Shown piece by piece: positions 48,919-57,581 of a DNA stretch of 64,000 bases; position 1 is the stretch's first letter, and the number at the start of each line of letters is the position of its first letter. The stretch is from Mycolicibacterium moriokaense (lineage in GTDB: Bacteria; Actinomycetota; Actinomycetes; Mycobacteriales; Mycobacteriaceae). The notes under the pieces were generated by a model. It was not told the DNA's origin, did no database searches, and saw nothing but the letters and a program-made list of their open reading frames with translations. Both the position numbers and the translations under genes were made by a program. The stretch is taken from contig NZ_QQBJ01000016.1 in assembly GCF_003347205.1 (NCBI RefSeq), positions 84,252 to 148,251 of the forward strand. The letters are read 5' to 3'.

Positions 48919-49710
48919 ATGTTCCACGATGACAACCCAACTGTGTTTCAAGAGATGACGTGGCAACAAATCGACGCGGCGGCTCGCGCGAACTTTCCCA
49001 TCGTGATCCCGATCGGTGCAACCGAACAACATGGTCGTCATCTGCCCGTATGCACAGACTGGGTGATACCCGAGCGCATAGCCCGAGCAGCAAGTCACCG
49101 ACGAGAACTGATCGTTGGGCCTTTCCTACCATTCGGATTTCGCAGTAGACCTGGAAGCGGGGGTGGCCAACACTTCCCCGGAACAGTGTCACTTCGGGCC
49201 ACCACCTTCATGAGTGTGCTCGAAGATGTGCTCAGTGAGATCAAACGGTGTGGCTTCCGAAACATCGTGCTGTACAACTGGCACTTCGAGAACACCAACT
49301 TCGTGTACGAACCGGCTTTCCTTGTCTCCGAGCGTAATCCCGACCTCAAGATTGTGGTTATCGAAGACGTAAATCCCGAATTCACTCGCGAGCAGCTCGA
49401 AGCCATCTGGCCCGACGGCTTCCCTGGCCTCGCGTTGGAGCACGCAGCCGTCATCGAGACCTCTCTTTGGATGTATCACGAGCCAGCCGCCGTACATGCT
49501 GACCTAATCCAACCCGACGAGCCAGAGCGGGTCGTGAAGCATGACGTCGTTCCAATTGACACTCGCATGTCTACGGTGAGCGGCTCCTTGTCTTCAGCCG
49601 CACCTGCTAGTGCGGACAAGGGCCGGCTCTTGACGGAGTGGCTCGTCGACAGGCTCGTCGGAATCTTGAACGATGAATTTCCGGCCGATGAAGCGAATAG
49701 CAGATCTTGA
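48919..49710 (+). CDS. Creatininase-family amidohydrolase
   Basis: 263 aa. Metal-site motifs of the creatinine amidohydrolase fold are GATEQHGRHLPVCTDW (Glu, His, Asp ligands) and NWHFENTNF (His and Glu). The second is the NxHxEN form of true creatininase rather than the NGHGGN of MftE-like relatives. It opens a cyclic amide such as creatinine; a related ring is possible. The ATG follows CTGGAGATACA. It is 309 bp after the permease on the same strand, so it belongs to the cluster but perhaps has its own promoter. Confidence 0.88.
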   Translation: MFHDDNPTVFQEMTWQQIDAAARANFPIVIPIGATEQHGRHLPVCTDWVIPERIARAASHRRELIVGPFLPFGFRSRPGSGGGQHFPGTVSLRATTFMSVLEDVLSEIKRCGFRNIVLYNWHFENTNFVYEPAFLVSERNPDLKIVVIEDVNPEFTREQLEAIWPDGFPGLALEHAAVIETSLWMYHEPAAVHADLIQPDEPERVVKHDVVPIDTRMSTVSGSLSSAAPASADKGRLLTEWLVDRLVGILNDEFPADEANSRS

Positions 49711-49873
49711 ATCCAACGCCGGCATCCGATGAAGACGAGCTCGTCCGCCGAGTGCACAGAGGGGTGCTATTTAAGCGCTAGAGTCAGCGAGTGCTCCGCA
49801 TCGTGCCCATGAAAGGACAAAACGAGGCAGCGCTGGCGCCCGCAAAACTGCCTTGTCGAGCCTCAGGTTTCGT

Positions 49874-50042
49874 AACCCAACGTGCGATTGTGGTCTCCAG
49901 CCTGGGCCGATCGACACCGACCTGTACCCCGCCGACGATTAGTGGGCCGAGCCCCGACTCGCGATCACAGCGCATCGCCGGCGCCAAGGCCGGCTACATC
50001 ACCGGTGCGAGCCTCACGGTCGACGGCGGCACCAACGCTTGA
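49874..50042 (+). pseudogene. Decayed SDR gene (C-terminal fragments in two frames)
   Basis: Two pieces of an SDR C-terminus survive. LQPGPIDTDLYPADD (49895-49939) is the usual PGxxxTD block and ends in a stop. Then, in another frame, AGYITGASLTVDGGTNA (49989-50039) is the SDR end, followed by TGA at 50040-50042. The frame change and stop show it is inactive. The 5' part is not recognisable. Confidence 0.75.
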
Positions 50043-50087
50043 CACACCTGACGAACTGCAGTTGAAGTAGGACATCACGGCGACGCG

Positions 50088-50162
50088 CCCGAGACCGTTA
50101 CCCTCGCTGCCGCCCGGGAACTGTTCGCGCGCAGGGACTACCACCGCACGAGGGATCGCGCC
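50088..50162 (+). pseudogene. TetR N-terminal fragment
   Basis: 25 codons reading AAARELFARRDYHRT, the first helices of a TetR protein and similar to the 35923 regulator, after which homology ends. A relic next to the decayed SDR, suggesting deletion of an SDR/TetR unit here. Confidence 0.6.
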
Positions 50163-50261
50163 GGCTCACCATCGCGAAAACTTCGCTGGCAAATGCGCAC
50201 CGGCCAGGTGCGCCGGGGGGTACAGTCCGAGTCTTCCTTCCGCTTCAACAGGGGGCGGTCT

Positions 50262-51395
50262 ATGCGCACTCACTTTCGGAACTACCTCGCGCTGATCCTG
50301 GTGCCGGCGATGGCGCTGTCGCCAAGCCGTGTCGCCGCCGCCAGTCCAGCGTCGCTGGAGGACACGCTTCGCCCGGTGATCGCCAATCAGATGGAACTGA
50401 TGCAGATTCCGGGACTGATCGTCGCCGTGCAGACGCCCGATCGTGGGAGCTGGCAGGCGGCCTTCGGCGTCGCCGACACCGCGACGGGGTTGCCCATGGA
50501 TGTCGCAGACCATATGCGGGTCGGCAGTATCACGAAGTCCTTCACCGCCACGGTCATCCTGGAGTTGGCGCAAGAAGGCAGGCTGGGCCTCGACGACAAG
50601 CTGGCGCCCTTCTTTCCCGGGTTCAACACCAACGGAGCAACGATCCGGCAGGCGCTGCAGCTGACCAGCGGGATTGCCGACTACACGACCGTGGGCTTCC
50701 TCAATGCGCTGGCCGACGATCCAAAGCGGGTGTGGTCGCCGGAAGAGCTGCTCGCCACCGTCGCCAACCAGCCACCCATGTTCCCGGCCGGCACGAGCTG
50801 GTACTACTCGAACACGAACTACGTCATGCTCGGCATGATCGCCGAGCAGGTGACCGGAGAGCCGCTGCGCCAGCTCCTCGCGGACCGGGTGTTCACACCG
50901 CTGAACATGACGGGATGCTCGGTGCCGGAGGTCACCGACGCCGGCATTCCGCAACCCTTCTCGCGGGGTTACCAGTTCGGCACGGACTGGGGCCGGTCGT
51001 CCACCCCGCCCGCGCCGCTTCCGCCGCTTCTGGATGTCACCGACATCAATCCTTCCTGGGGCGCGGGAGCGGGCGCGGCCATCTGCACGGTCGCCGACCT
51101 GACGATATGGGCCAGGGCGCTGGCAACCGGCGAACTGCTCGACCCGGCCATGCAGACCCAGCGCCTCAGTTGGTATCCGGCCCAGGACCCGAAGGCGAAA
51201 TACGGGCTCGGCGTCGTTGACATCAACGGACTCGTCGGGCACAACGGCGAGATCAGCGGATACATGAGCCAGGCCGCCCGCCGCGAGTCCGACGGCACGA
51301 TCATCGTGGTCCTGACGAACCTCACGACGGCACCCGATAACAACGAGCCCGCGACGGTGATCAGCGAAATGGTCTCGCGGGCAATCCCGGCGTAG
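50262..51395 (+). CDS. Serine beta-lactamase/DD-peptidase-family hydrolase, secreted
   Basis: 377 aa. Signal peptide about residues 1-26 (YLALILVPAMALSPSRVAAA). The penicillin-binding fold has SxxK in GSITKSF (about residue 88), YSNTNY (YxN) and HNGEISG (HxG). Members are class C beta-lactamase-like esterases and D-aminopeptidases. The mycobacterial versions are often LpqF/LpqK-like esterases acting in the envelope, but no lipobox is seen here. The ATG at 50262 follows a GGGGGCGG sequence. It stands alone on the plus strand. Confidence 0.92.
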   Translation: MRTHFRNYLALILVPAMALSPSRVAAASPASLEDTLRPVIANQMELMQIPGLIVAVQTPDRGSWQAAFGVADTATGLPMDVADHMRVGSITKSFTATVILELAQEGRLGLDDKLAPFFPGFNTNGATIRQALQLTSGIADYTTVGFLNALADDPKRVWSPEELLATVANQPPMFPAGTSWYYSNTNYVMLGMIAEQVTGEPLRQLLADRVFTPLNMTGCSVPEVTDAGIPQPFSRGYQFGTDWGRSSTPPAPLPPLLDVTDINPSWGAGAGAAICTVADLTIWARALATGELLDPAMQTQRLSWYPAQDPKAKYGLGVVDINGLVGHNGEISGYMSQAARRESDGTIIVVLTNLTTAPDNNEPATVISEMVSRAIPA

Positions 51396-51496
51396 CTGAA
51401 CACCTATTGGTCTACTGCGAAGTCAAGGCCAAGGCCTGCGACGCGGCGCCCGTGAAACGGCGGAAGAAACCGTTCACAATATCGGCGAGTCATGGG

Positions 51497-52321
51497 TTAT
51501 GCCTTCAGAAATGCGAGTAGGTCGGCGTTGATGGTGTCAGCCTGGGTGGTGGGCATTCCGTGGGGGAAGTCTTCGTAGGTGATCAGGGTGCTGTTCTGCA
51601 GCAGCTCTGCGGATTTGGGTCCGGCGGCGACGTAGGGCACGATCTGGTCGTCCTTGCTGTGGATTACCAGGGTGGGAACGGTGATCTTCTTGAGGTCCTC
51701 AGTGAAGTCGGTCTGGGAGAACGCGACAATGCCGTCGTAGTGGGCCTTGGCGCCGCCCATCATGCCTTGGCGCCACCAGTTGGCGATGACAGCTTCTGTG
51801 GGTTCCACACCGTCGCGGTTGAATCCGTAGAACGGTCCGGACGCCAGGTCGCGGTAGAACTTCGACCGGTTCGCGGCTAGCTGTGCCTGCAGGTCGTCGA
51901 ACACGGATTTGGGCAGGCCTTCGGGGTTGGTGTCGGTTTGCACCATCAGCGGGGGTACTGCGGAGATCAGTGCTGCCTTTGATGCGCGGGATTCGCCGTG
52001 GCGGCCCAGGAATCGAGTGACTTCGCCGCCGCCGGTGGAGTGTCCGATGTGGATGACGTCGTGGAGGTCGAGGTGCTCGACGACGGCGAGGAGGTCGTCG
52101 GCGTAGTGGTCGGCGTCGTGGCCGTCGGCAACTTGGCTGGAGCGGCCGTGTCCCCGGCGGTCGGCGGCGATCACGCGGTAACCCTGGGCCAGGAAGAACA
52201 GCATCTGGTTGTCCCAGTCATCGGATGAGAGGGGCCAGCCGTGGCTGAACACGATGGGCTGACCCGATCCCCAATCCTTATAGAAGATATCGACGCCGTC
52301 AGATGTGGTGATGGTAGGCAT
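51497..52321 (-). CDS. Alpha/beta hydrolase, non-haem chloroperoxidase type
   Basis: 274-aa cytosolic hydrolase. [10 protein letters not shown] is the oxyanion region, GHSTGGGE the nucleophile elbow, an Asp follows in HSKDDQIVP, and the catalytic His lies in EDFPHGMP. The sequence type is the cofactor-free haloperoxidase/arylesterase group, which hydrolyses esters and forms peracids. The ATG at 52321 follows CAGAAAGGTGCACT. It is 81 bp downstream of the isochorismatase-like gene on the same strand, last of a TauE-isochorismatase-hydrolase unit. Confidence 0.92.
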   Translation of the reverse strand: MPTITTSDGVDIFYKDWGSGQPIVFSHGWPLSSDDWDNQMLFFLAQGYRVIAADRRGHGRSSQVADGHDADHYADDLLAVVEHLDLHDVIHIGHSTGGGEVTRFLGRHGESRASKAALISAVPPLMVQTDTNPEGLPKSVFDDLQAQLAANRSKFYRDLASGPFYGFNRDGVEPTEAVIANWWRQGMMGGAKAHYDGIVAFSQTDFTEDLKKITVPTLVIHSKDDQIVPYVAAGPKSAELLQNSTLITYEDFPHGMPTTQADTINADLLAFLKA

Positions 52322-52402
52322 GAGTGCACCTTTCTGGTGGGTAGAGGATGAGAGGGTGAGGTTGCGGGCAACCGATGTCGCGGTTGCTGTGTGTGTGATG
52401 TG

Positions 52403-53137
52403 TTATGCACCAGCGGGATTGGCGCCTCCACTGTTTTCGTGCTCACGGTCGTGTTGGCGGCGCGTGGGTGGCCCGGCGGCCGAAGATTGTGCCGACATGG
52501 CATTGACGATGTCCTCAGTGGACACAATATCGTGGGCGAGGAACGCATAGTTGATCAGAGCTGCCTGGTAGCCGTCCCCACGGGTGGGGTGCCGGGGGCC
52601 GGCCGTGGCGTCGCGTACGACGGTGACCTCGAATCCGTTTTCGAGGAAGTCCCTGAGATGAGATTCGACGCACATGTTTGCGAGCATGCCGGCCAGAATC
52701 ACTTTGGAAACGCCGCGCTTTCGCAGTTGCAGTACGAGATCGTTGCTCTGCGGGCTCCACACTTTGTGGGGGCTGGCAACGATGGTCTTTCCGTCCTCGA
52801 TGAAGGGCTTGAAGTCCTCGAGCCAGTCTGCCCCTGAACCGATGAAGCCATCCAGAGTGAGTGCGCCAGCGCGAGCAAATGTATTGGTGCGGAACTCATC
52901 TGATTCCAGCGGCCCGTTGAACAGCCAGGTCTCATCGGTAGGATAAAAGTAATGCGGTGAAACAAAGACATCGAAATCGCAGGCTTTGGCGGCCGAGAAG
53001 ATGTCTAGCAGGTGCTGCACCGTGTTGTTCTCGGTGACACTGGCCCCCACGCTATCCCAGTTCTTTCCGCGTGGGCTGAGAACGTCGTTCTGGGGGTCGA
53101 TCACGACGACCGCCGTGTCATTGTGATCAATTAGCAT
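52403..53137 (-). CDS. Isochorismatase-family cysteine hydrolase
   Basis: 244 aa. The isochorismatase-like fold has VVVIDPQNDVLSP (catalytic Asp), a central Lys region (SPHKVWSP) and the nucleophile Cys in GMLANMCVESHLRD. Members hydrolyse amides, N-carbamoyl compounds or vinyl ethers. A Pro/Arg-rich tail of about 25 residues follows the fold. The ATG at 53137 follows CAAGGAGTCCGCAC and overlaps the TauE gene end by 11 bp, so they are coupled. Substrate unknown. Confidence 0.9.
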   Translation of the reverse strand: MLIDHNDTAVVVIDPQNDVLSPRGKNWDSVGASVTENNTVQHLLDIFSAAKACDFDVFVSPHYFYPTDETWLFNGPLESDEFRTNTFARAGALTLDGFIGSGADWLEDFKPFIEDGKTIVASPHKVWSPQSNDLVLQLRKRGVSKVILAGMLANMCVESHLRDFLENGFEVTVVRDATAGPRHPTRGDGYQAALINYAFLAHDIVSTEDIVNAMSAQSSAAGPPTRRQHDREHENSGGANPAGA

Positions 53138-54050
53138 GTGCGGACTCCTTGTATCCAGGTGATAGCGGGACGGACGCAGGATGCGCGCCCGGCTTCTTGA
53201 CACTCATCCAGATGGCGATAGCGATGAGCAGAGCGGCGAACGTCACCGCTGAAGTCTTGGGAGGAAGCACGAAGGCCACATACACCGCAGGAATCGACGT
53301 CGCGGCCGCGGTCACACCGAGCATCAGCCCGGCGCGGACGTCGACCGGATTGCTGCCGCGGCGGTTACTGATGGTCCCGACCACGCTGGTCGGAATGCTG
53401 ACCAGCAACGCGGTGCCTTTGGCAACTACATCGGACAGGGCGAAGACCGAACCGAGCAGCGGCACCGAGATGATGGCGCCACCAATACCGAATAGTCCCG
53501 ACGCGACACCGGTGAGAATGCCAAGAAGCAAGTAACCGACAGCGACGACGGACGAAAAGTCCTGTGCATGAGCGGGTTCGGGGACCGTGACCAGCATGTG
53601 GCCAGCCGTGAGGAGCAGGAATGCGATGAACATCCAGCGCAGCCATGCAACGGGGAGCCGGTTCAAAAGGCGGCTACCGATGATCGCGCCGACAATCGCG
53701 CCCGTCGAGATCAAACCTGCAGCGGTGATATCGACGTCGGCATGGATCATGTAGGTCGCAGAGCTGACCACAGCCGTCGGGAGAATCGCCACCAGCGAGG
53801 TGGCGGCGGCGCGGCGTTGATTCATGCCGGCCAGCCGCACCAGCAGCGGCACCATAACGATGGCGCCGCCAATGGCGAACAACCCTGACAGCATCCCGCC
53901 AATCACCCCGATGACCACCAGTGCGGCCCATGAGGTTCGGGATCTCGGCGAGCCGTGCGGGCTGATCTCACTTTCGGCGGAACCGAGTTCCGGGCTTGCG
54001 ACGAATGCGGTTCGAGCGGGGGCCACGGCGTTCGGTGCTACAGCGGTCAC
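53127..54050 (-). CDS. TauE/SafE-family membrane exporter
   Basis: 307-aa membrane protein with about eight helices in two repeats. The paired motifs are GMLSGLFAIGGAIVMVPLLV (first half) and GVASGLFGIGGAIISVPLLG (second half), characteristic of TauE/SafE/DUF81 anion transporters linked to sulfite, sulfoacetate and similar compounds. A hydrophilic N-terminus of about 35 residues comes first. It is operonic with the isochorismatase-like gene and lies 113 bp downstream of the LysR gene. It may export an organic anion product. Confidence 0.92.
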   Translation of the reverse strand: MTAVAPNAVAPARTAFVASPELGSAESEISPHGSPRSRTSWAALVVIGVIGGMLSGLFAIGGAIVMVPLLVRLAGMNQRRAAATSLVAILPTAVVSSATYMIHADVDITAAGLISTGAIVGAIIGSRLLNRLPVAWLRWMFIAFLLLTAGHMLVTVPEPAHAQDFSSVVAVGYLLLGILTGVASGLFGIGGAIISVPLLGSVFALSDVVAKGTALLVSIPTSVVGTISNRRGSNPVDVRAGLMLGVTAAATSIPAVYVAFVLPPKTSAVTFAALLIAIAIWMSVKKPGAHPASVPLSPGYKESAHAN

Positions 54051-54163
54051 GGGATGCTCCTAGCAGAGCTGGTCAGGTTGTCGCTTCGAAGCGTGCGCTC
54101 TGCGCCGTCGGGGAAAAAGAGCGATCTCGTTCAGACACCGATCGGCTGAGCCGATCAATACGG

Positions 54164-55090
54164 TCAGCCTTGGTAGCGCAGATGCCCTGGCTCGAGTTGC
54201 CATCCCGGCGGAGCGTCGTAGGTCAGGGCCACCCGGACGACGCGGGCAATCGCTGCGGTCTGCGCCCGTTCGGGACTCCACTGCAGCGTGTAGGGAAGGC
54301 GCAGCGGGGGAACGGGCGGCCGAAGAGTGGTCGCCGACGGTGTGCCCAGCGACGCGGGCAGCAGTATCCAGGTCGCCTCCGACTGGTTTGTCCAACCCGA
54401 GGCCACGAGGTCGGTGGCGTCGAGGGTTACCAGCGGTGGCGAAATCCCCACCGACTCCAATGCTTGGCGCTGGCCCAGCGCCAGTGCCGGAAACAACGCC
54501 TCGTCCGGGACAGCGAGTCGCTTTTGCGCCAGATCTGCGATCACCACCTCAGCGTTGCCTGCGAGGTGGTGATCGGGCCGTAATCCGACCAAGAGGGGTT
54601 CACTGCAGAAGATCGTGTTGACGACACCAGGCGCGTCAGGCAGCCGAGCGCAGCTTATCGCCACGTCGACTGTTCCCTCCGCGAACGCCCGTGCGAGATC
54701 GGGCAGCCACATACGCTGCACCGCCAGAGTCACGTTGGGTAGGTACTCCTTCACGGCACCGAAAAGATGCGGGGCCAGCACCGGCGCCACCGGCGGGGTG
54801 ATCGCGACCCGGACGGTTCCGGTCTCGCCCTGAGAAGTGCGCCGTACGGCGGCTGTAGCCGCGGCAACTTCGTCGAGAATGACCTTGGCCCGGCCGAGCA
54901 GCTCCTGTCCGGCACCGGTCAAGGCGACCTTGCGGGTGGTGCGAATGAAAAGTGGAGCGTCCAGTTCGCGTTCCATCCGGCGGATCAGGTCGCTGAGCGT
55001 GGGCTGGCCAATATGCAGTTGCTCGGCCGCACGTCCGAAGTGCAGCTCGGTGGCGACCGCTACAAACGCTTCGAGCTGCCGAAGCTCCAT
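54164..55090 (-). CDS. LysR-family transcriptional regulator
   Basis: 308 aa. N-terminal winged helix-turn-helix (about residues 1-60, MELRQLEAFVAVATELHFGR, FGRAAEQLHIGQPTLSDLIR) and a periplasmic-binding-like effector domain. Frames open further upstream to 55402 contain no domain. It is divergent from the SDR at 55253, the classical LysR/target arrangement, and upstream of the TauE unit on its own strand. The effector is unknown. Confidence 0.93.
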   Translation of the reverse strand: MELRQLEAFVAVATELHFGRAAEQLHIGQPTLSDLIRRMERELDAPLFIRTTRKVALTGAGQELLGRAKVILDEVAAATAAVRRTSQGETGTVRVAITPPVAPVLAPHLFGAVKEYLPNVTLAVQRMWLPDLARAFAEGTVDVAISCARLPDAPGVVNTIFCSEPLLVGLRPDHHLAGNAEVVIADLAQKRLAVPDEALFPALALGQRQALESVGISPPLVTLDATDLVASGWTNQSEATWILLPASLGTPSATTLRPPVPPLRLPYTLQWSPERAQTAAIARVVRVALTYDAPPGWQLEPGHLRYQG

Positions 55091-55252
55091 GCGCCCAGAC
55101 ACTAACGCCCGTCGACTCGTACGGCAGTGCATTAAGCGCCCTGGGCGATTGGTGTTTTCCCTGATCGGCCCTTTTTCACTCAGCACGAGCGCCGCACGAT
55201 GAGTCGACGCCCCAAACCCGACGCCCGCAACGATGGGAAGGAAGTAGACGCC

Positions 55253-56086
55253 ATGACCGACTCCACACAAACGGCCGCCGCGCCCCCTGCAAAGACAGTT
55301 TCTACCGGACACCAACTCGACGGGAAAACGGCGTTGGTGACAGGAGGCAACTCCGGTATCGGCTTGGCCACCGCCCAGCGCCTGGCCGCCGAAGGCGCCC
55401 ACGTTTTTCTCACCGGACGCAACCAGGACACCATCGACGCCGCGGTGGCGATGATCGGCGCGAGCGCTACCGGCATTCGCGCAGACGTGTCCAGCATTGA
55501 TGAGCTGACCAAGGTCGCCGAGGCGATCACCGCCCGAGGACGCGGCCTCGACGTGCTGTTCGCCAACGCTGGTGGTGGAGAGTTCACCGCCCTCGGAGAT
55601 ATCTCGGTCGAGCAGTTCAGCACCGTGTTCCTCACCAACGTGGGCGGCACCCTGTTCACAGTTCAGACGATGCTGCCGCTGCTCAACCCCGGCGCGTCGA
55701 TCGTGCTGACCGGATCCACCGCGGCCTCCAACGGGACACCGGCATTCAGCATCTATGCCGCGACCAAGGCGGCGATCCGCTCATTCGGGCGAACTTGGGC
55801 TACCGAACTCATCCCCCGAGGCATCCGAGTCAACACCGTCGTACCCGGACCGGTCGAAACACCCGGCCTAACGGGACTGGCCCCGGCCGGACAAGGACGA
55901 CAACTTCTGGACGGCGAGGCAGCCAGGGTCCCGATGGGCCGCGTGGGCAGGCCCGAAGAACTCGCCGCTGCAGTCCTCTTCTTGGCCTCGGATCAGAGCA
56001 GCTTCGTCACCGGCACGGAACTCTTCGTCGACGGCGGACAGACCGACCTCAAAATGCCGTCTCAAATTTCGCCCACGCAGCAATAG
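55253..56086 (+). CDS. SDR-family oxidoreductase
   Basis: 277-aa SDR: TGGNSGIG at about residues 28-35, ANAGGG near 106 and the catalytic Ser/YAATK in LTGSTAASNGTPAFSIYAAT. The C-terminal DGGQTDL fits the family. The ATG at 55253 follows GGGAAGGAAGTAGACGCC; another in-frame ATG at 55199 is less likely. It is divergent from the LysR gene and probably its target. It ends 70 bp before the tRNA-Ala gene. Confidence 0.92.
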   Translation: MTDSTQTAAAPPAKTVSTGHQLDGKTALVTGGNSGIGLATAQRLAAEGAHVFLTGRNQDTIDAAVAMIGASATGIRADVSSIDELTKVAEAITARGRGLDVLFANAGGGEFTALGDISVEQFSTVFLTNVGGTLFTVQTMLPLLNPGASIVLTGSTAASNGTPAFSIYAATKAAIRSFGRTWATELIPRGIRVNTVVPGPVETPGLTGLAPAGQGRQLLDGEAARVPMGRVGRPEELAAAVLFLASDQSSFVTGTELFVDGGQTDLKMPSQISPTQQ

Positions 56087-56155
56087 CGGAGCGGCTCGGG
56101 CGAGTCCAGATCGGCAGTGCCCTGAGTTCGAGTAGGACACTCGGGTCGAAGTTTG

Positions 56156-56228
56156 TGGAGCTAAGGGGAATCGAACCCCTGACCTACTCGATGCGAACGA
56201 GTCGCGCTACCAACTGCGCCATAGCCCC
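56156..56228 (-). tRNA. tRNA-Ala (anticodon CGC)
   Basis: 73 nt on the minus strand. The acceptor stem is GGGGCTA/TAGCTCC with discriminator A. The D-arm includes GCGCAGTTGGTAGCGC, the anticodon arm is ACTCG-TTCGCAT-CGAGT (loop TTCGCAT, anticodon CGC) and the T-arm is GGGGTTCGATTCCCC. CCA is not encoded. Its 3' end points at the accessory block, a usual integration site for mobile DNA. Confidence 0.95.
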
Positions 56229-56290
56229 TGGTCGGTAGCACAGGCTACCAGTCAATCCGCCGCCGTCGAAACTCGCTGGCGAGCGGTCGT

Positions 56291-57361
56291 CTACTGGCCG
56301 GATGCTCGTGGCAGGTGGTACTCCTGCATCGCCGACGCGTACTCCAGGTGCTCGAAGATCGGGTCCTCGTCGTCGATCTCCAGCACCACCGACCCCGGCC
56401 TGCGAAGCCGCGACGGGACCAGGTCGAGCTCGCGGTCCTCGGTGTTCTCCACGCCGAGCCGTGCCCGTGCCGCTCGTTGCGCCCTCCGCCGCATCAAGCG
56501 CTGTTCGATGCGCGTCTGCCGCCGCAGATAGCCCAGGTAGAGCAGCGTCACCGCGGCGACACCTCCGCACACGTACCAGGCCCACGGCGCTGCCGCGAAG
56601 TACGCCCCCGCAGCCGACGCAACCATCGCCAGCGTCATGACCGCCAGCATCCGCTTGCGGAACTTGTACTTGCGGGCACTGACCGCCGCCGCCTTCGCCG
56701 GGTCGTAGCGCCGCCGGCGCGCAGCGATCATGGTGTCCGCCAGCTTCAGATCGCTCTCTTCGGCGGCCTCCAGGCCCGAGGAGTCCTCGACGTATTCGTA
56801 CTCGTCGGCGGTGCCGTCCGGCTGTTCCTCGTATTCGTCGGTCGCGACCTCGTAGACCGCGGTATCGACGTTTTCTTCTTCCTCTTGTTCCTCTTGCTCT
56901 TCCGGCTCTTCGAAATTCAGCGTCAGCTCGTCAGATTCGGCGAGCTCCTCTTCCATCGACGACTCACCGACCGGCAGTGCGCCCGCCGGCTCTGCGATGA
57001 CCTCGACGTCGAGATAGTCGGGTTCGGCCTCTTCGACGACGGGCGCCGCCAGCACCACCGTCTTCGGCGCCTCTTCCTCGGCATCATCGTCGTACTCGTC
57101 GTCTTCGTAGTCGTTCTCGTCGAAGCTGTCTTCGAGCTCGTCTTCGGACGGCCGCCAGTCCGGATCGCTGCGGTGCCCGGACGCCGGTCCCCCGCGCTTG
57201 AGCAGCCTGCCGCCGGCCGTGCCGTTGAGGACCCGCGTCGCCAGCGCTACATCACTCGTCCGCCGCACGGCGTCACGCTTGCTGATCAACATCGGGACCA
57301 ACACGAACAGCCAGAGCACGACGAGAGAGATCCATAGAAGGGATTGGGGGATGCTTGGCAT
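56291..57361 (-). CDS. glpR: GlpR, membrane receptor of the gephyrin-like protein Glp
   Basis: 356 aa. One N-terminal helix (about residues 6-24), then a long acidic region rich in Glu/Asp (about 65-215), a basic stretch (RRRRYDPAKAAA) and two helices between about 235 and 285. The cytosolic tail that follows ends in a short conserved block (EYASAMQEYHLPRASGQ). Layout and position match M. tuberculosis Rv0996, whose corynebacterial counterpart recruits Glp to the divisome. The ATG at 57361 follows AAAGGAGCAGGCGCA. The acidic region lacks secondary structure and may bind partners. Confidence 0.85.
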   Translation of the reverse strand: MPSIPQSLLWISLVVLWLFVLVPMLISKRDAVRRTSDVALATRVLNGTAGGRLLKRGGPASGHRSDPDWRPSEDELEDSFDENDYEDDEYDDDAEEEAPKTVVLAAPVVEEAEPDYLDVEVIAEPAGALPVGESSMEEELAESDELTLNFEEPEEQEEQEEEENVDTAVYEVATDEYEEQPDGTADEYEYVEDSSGLEAAEESDLKLADTMIAARRRRYDPAKAAAVSARKYKFRKRMLAVMTLAMVASAAGAYFAAAPWAWYVCGGVAAVTLLYLGYLRRQTRIEQRLMRRRAQRAARARLGVENTEDRELDLVPSRLRRPGSVVLEIDDEDPIFEHLEYASAMQEYHLPRASGQ

Positions 57362-57581
57362 TGCGCCTGCTCCTTTCCCCATCAGGCTAGGTCCGTGACC
57401 AGCGCATCCGTCGTTGGCGCGCCGAGACAATTACACACCTGTAATTCCCTCCTGACAAGCACCAACAGTCACTTTTGTCACATTTGCCACAGATCTCTCA
57501 CAGGCCTGTGGATAACTCCGCGTGATTCTGCACAGTCGCGGCAAGCCCGAGGCGCCGCCACCGAGCCCGAGCCACCATGGC

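Noticed and set aside
56140-56230. att site duplication of the tRNA-Ala 3' end
   Set aside because: I looked for a second copy of the T-arm/acceptor sequence in the window and found none, nor any integrase gene.
56865-57140. GAA/GAC repeats in glpR as a CRISPR or tandem-repeat array
   Set aside because: It is the acidic low-complexity coding part of GlpR with imperfect codon repeats and no spacers.
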